Under the pieces are notes generated by a model that was given only the letters and a program-made list of their open reading frames with translations, ran no database searches and was not told where the DNA came from. Below, piece after piece: positions 6,292 through 7,905 of a stretch of 7,905 nucleotides of DNA. Position 1 is the first letter of the stretch; each line of letters opens with the position of its first letter. Source of the DNA: Candidatus Methanovirga basalitermitum (lineage in GTDB: Archaea; Methanobacteriota; Methanobacteria; Methanobacteriales; Methanobacteriaceae); assembly GCA_031284445.1 (NCBI GenBank), contig JAISZW010000132.1:1-7905 (forward strand). Reading direction: 5' to 3'. The translations under genes and the position numbers were made by a program.

Positions 6292-7074
6292 TTATAATGT
6301 TTCAAATAAAAGTTCTAACATATCTTTAACGGTATATTTGTTGGGGTAAATAGAGTCTACACCTAATTTATCAAGGGTTTTATGTGTAATAGGTCCAATA
6401 GCTACTGTTAAAATGTTTGTGGATAGTTTATTTACTAATTCATCAATTTGTTCATCAACAGCTATTTTGAATAGGTTTTTAACGGTTAAAGGACTTGTAA
6501 AAATGATTGCATCAATTTCATCGCTTAATATTTTTGAAATCAAAACCTCAATTCTTATTGTATCTAATGGTAATCTTGATTTGTATGCTTCAGCTATTAG
6601 AACATTGGCTCCTAATTCCTTTAATTTATCAGGAAGTATTAATCTTGCATCTAATGTTCTTGGTATTCCAATTAGCTTATCTTTAATATCTAATCTATTA
6701 AAAGATTTAATGAGTCCCTCTGCAGTAAAATCATTTGGTATTATATCAATATTTAGGTCATATTGAGCTAATTTTTCAGCTGTTTTTGAACCAATAGCTG
6801 CAATTTTGGTTTTATTTGATAATCTTTCTTTAAAATCAGGATAAAAGTTAATTATTGATTTGATAGCTGTTGGTGATGTAAAAATTAGCCAGTTTATTTT
6901 ATTTAGATTACTTATAAGGTCTTTAAGAGATCTACTATTAACAATTTCGAGTTCTAATGTTGGGGCAATGAATGCTTTAGCATTAAATGATTCAATAATT
7001 TCGTGAACTTCATCAACACGATCAAACGGTCGTGTAATAGCCACAATTTTTTCTTTATTTTTCATATTTAACAC
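6292..7074 (-). CDS. hemD: Uroporphyrinogen-III synthase
   Basis: HemD closes and inverts ring D of hydroxymethylbilane to give uroporphyrinogen III, the branch point to coenzyme F430, cobamides and siroheme. The 260 residues show the two-lobed fold with its sparse signature: ITRP (13-16), FTSPTAI (65-71), AIGSKTAEKL (93-102), DFTAEGL (115-121), IPR (137-139), the conserved tyrosine in EAYKS (Tyr164), then FTSPLTVKNLF (192-202), AIGPIT (225-230) and YTVKDMLELL near the end. The length is typical. The longest frame starts at GTG 7074 (read as Met); ATG 7065 three codons in (MKNKEK) is an equally good or better start, and neither has a Shine-Dalgarno. A TATA-like box about 25 nt upstream suggests a leaderless or nearly leaderless message. 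It is the first gene of the minus-strand series leading to polB. Confidence 0.9.
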   Translation of the reverse strand: MLNMKNKEKIVAITRPFDRVDEVHEIIESFNAKAFIAPTLELEIVNSRSLKDLISNLNKINWLIFTSPTAIKSIINFYPDFKERLSNKTKIAAIGSKTAEKLAQYDLNIDIIPNDFTAEGLIKSFNRLDIKDKLIGIPRTLDARLILPDKLKELGANVLIAEAYKSRLPLDTIRIEVLISKILSDEIDAIIFTSPLTVKNLFKIAVDEQIDELVNKLSTNILTVAIGPITHKTLDKLGVDSIYPNKYTVKDMLELLFETL

Positions 7075-7093
7075 TTTTATATATTTAAATTTT

Positions 7094-7104
7094 CTTTATA
7101 TTAT
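7094..7104 (-). promoter_or_regulatory. TATA-like box of hemD
   Basis: The complement reads ATAATATAAAG, centred about 25-34 nt from the two possible start codons (7074, 7065). That is the spacing from an archaeal TATA box to its transcription start, so the RNA would begin at or just before the start codon. A second AT block (7079-7092) is too close to serve. Confidence 0.4.
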
Positions 7105-7590
7105 TTTTGACTATGGTAATGCAAAAGACTTATCAGGTAAATCTCTTCTCAAATACAAATGATTTAGGCTCAATCAATACACTAACAAATATATAGGTTG
7201 TGAACTACTATAGTATATTTATTATCAAAAATAGGTATAAATAAAATATTAAATAAATGGAGAAATTTAACACTAAAACATGAACATTGATAACATAACT
7301 TCTCCAAAAAGTAATTTGTCATTTGAACTATATAACTCTAATGGTACTTAAAGAATCGTGATCAAAAAAGGCACATTATGCTTATCCAGTCTTTTCCCAC
7401 CCGATTAAATTTCTATTTCCATATTTATTTTTTAGATAATAATATGAAATGGGCATGAAGATTGTCTTAACTAACATATAAGTTGTTGTAAACAATTGCA
7501 CAGTTAATATTTAAGTTGAAAATTCTCATAATTTCTGGAAACATTACATTTAATCTTTTTTTAATCACAATACTAAACCAAGTAAACCCA

Positions 7591-7624
7591 GAGGTACAAT
7601 ATAGTAGGAGGTACAATATAGTAG
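7591..7624 (+). repeat. 17-bp perfect tandem duplication
   Basis: The unit GAGGTACAATATAGTAG occurs twice head to tail (7591-7607, 7608-7624) without mismatch. It lies far from hemD and may belong to the control region of a plus-strand gene beyond the window, for example as paired operator sites. It could also be a recent replication slippage. Confidence 0.85.
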
Positions 7625-7813
7625 TATAAATTATTATCAGTAGAATATAAAATACTTAATATACAATTTTGATATAATTAACAAATGAATATTTAAGCTT
7701 TGTTTAATATGTAAAAAATAACTTATAGTAAAAATACTTTAAAACAAAATCCAAATGTTTAATGAGTATTTTTAACATTTTAAAAGAATTTTTTATTTTT
7801 TAAAGTTAGAAAC

Positions 7814-7905
7814 GGGAAATCAAAGATTTCCCTAAATTCACTTTGCGAATAAACAAAAAATCTTTGATTTTTCTAAATTCACTTTGTGAATAAATCTATG
7901 ATTTT
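7814..7905. repeat. Array of alternating small hairpins, cut by the window edge
   Basis: Units of two hairpins repeat. Hairpin 1 has arms GGGAAATC/GATTTCCC (7814-7821/7825-7832) with loop AAA. Hairpin 2 has ATTCAC/GCGAAT (7836-7841/7845-7850, one mismatch) with loop TTT. Next come hairpin 1' AAAAATC/GATTTTT (7856-7862/7866-7872, loop TTT), hairpin 2' ATTCAC/GTGAAT (7877-7882/7886-7891, perfect) and hairpin 1'' AAATC/GATTT (7892-7896/7900-7904, loop TAT). Segments 7825-7853 and 7866-7894 are 26/29 identical. It is not a CRISPR array: there are no unique spacers of normal length. Confidence 0.7.

Larger units (their letters stand above)
7075..7905. other. 830-bp region without a supported gene
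   Basis: It contains the hemD promoter, one copy of GAACTACT (7202-7209), a perfect 17-bp tandem duplication (7591-7624), oligo-T tracts (about 7788-7800) and the beginning of a hairpin repeat array (7814 to the edge). On the minus strand between 7550 and 7250, short broken frames occur (for example MFPEIMRIFNLN at about 7544), but I do not recognise a protein in them. Confidence 0.5.

Noticed and set aside
6413..6766. Plus-strand open frame of 117 codons
   Set aside because: Antisense to hemD, which has clear family motifs over the same bases.
7250..7550. Minus-strand fragments suggesting another decayed gene
   Set aside because: Pieces such as MFPEIMRIFNLN and VGKDWISIMCLF are separated by stops and match nothing I recognise, so AT-rich noncoding DNA is equally likely.
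7814..7905. CRISPR array at the right edge
   Set aside because: Repeats are separated by only a few bases that are themselves part of alternating hairpins; there are no unique spacers.
1..7905. tRNA or rRNA gene
   Set aside because: No cloverleaf-like or conserved RNA segment was seen on either strand by eye; a covariance search would be decisive.

Overview
The window looks like chromosomal DNA of a very AT-rich methanogenic archaeon, most likely a Methanobacteriales member such as Methanosphaera or Methanobrevibacter (inference). The support is a euryarchaeal D-family DNA polymerase small subunit, a short archaeal-type class II aldolase, a HemD gene with possible leaderless expression, Shine-Dalgarno sites of the AGGAG/GGAG type, and very low GC content. 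No rRNA or tRNA is present to fix the genus.

Layout. The left 1.8 kb is a graveyard of insertion sequences. On the minus strand, from the window edge to 734, lies a decayed IS1-like transposase. On the plus strand, 1123-1823 holds a frameshifted, internally deleted IS5-like transposase. A hairpin-rich stretch follows (about 1808-1925). A minus-strand gene (1994-2743) encodes a secreted protein of the BPL_N / class I glutamine-amidotransferase-like fold. Next is 1.2 kb without an intact gene (2744-3957), holding two short relics of the 5' end of one transposase-like gene (ISH3-like, tentative) and long oligo-T tracts.

The conserved part (3958-7074) is a minus-strand series: hemD (uroporphyrinogen-III synthase), then polB/DP1 (DNA polymerase D small subunit with an Mre11-like phosphoesterase domain), then a fuculose-phosphate-type aldolase. 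hemD and polB are separated by about 110 bp that may hold a second promoter. polB and the aldolase are so tightly packed that they are probably co-translated. HemD supplies the tetrapyrrole precursor of F430, cobamide and siroheme. DP1 is the proofreading subunit of the replicative polymerase. The aldolase may provide lactaldehyde for the lactate moiety of F420. These are housekeeping roles without an obvious joint pathway.

The right 830 bp (7075-7905) has no gene I can support. It contains a perfect 17-bp tandem duplication and, at the very edge, the start of an array of alternating small hairpins whose arms change in compensatory fashion. I did not find a convincing new multigene system. 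The most unusual signals are the covarying hairpin array, the repeated GAACTACT motif (part of it as an 11-bp inverted repeat around the secreted amidotransferase-like gene), and the transposase deletion that may have occurred between two SDP-encoding sites.
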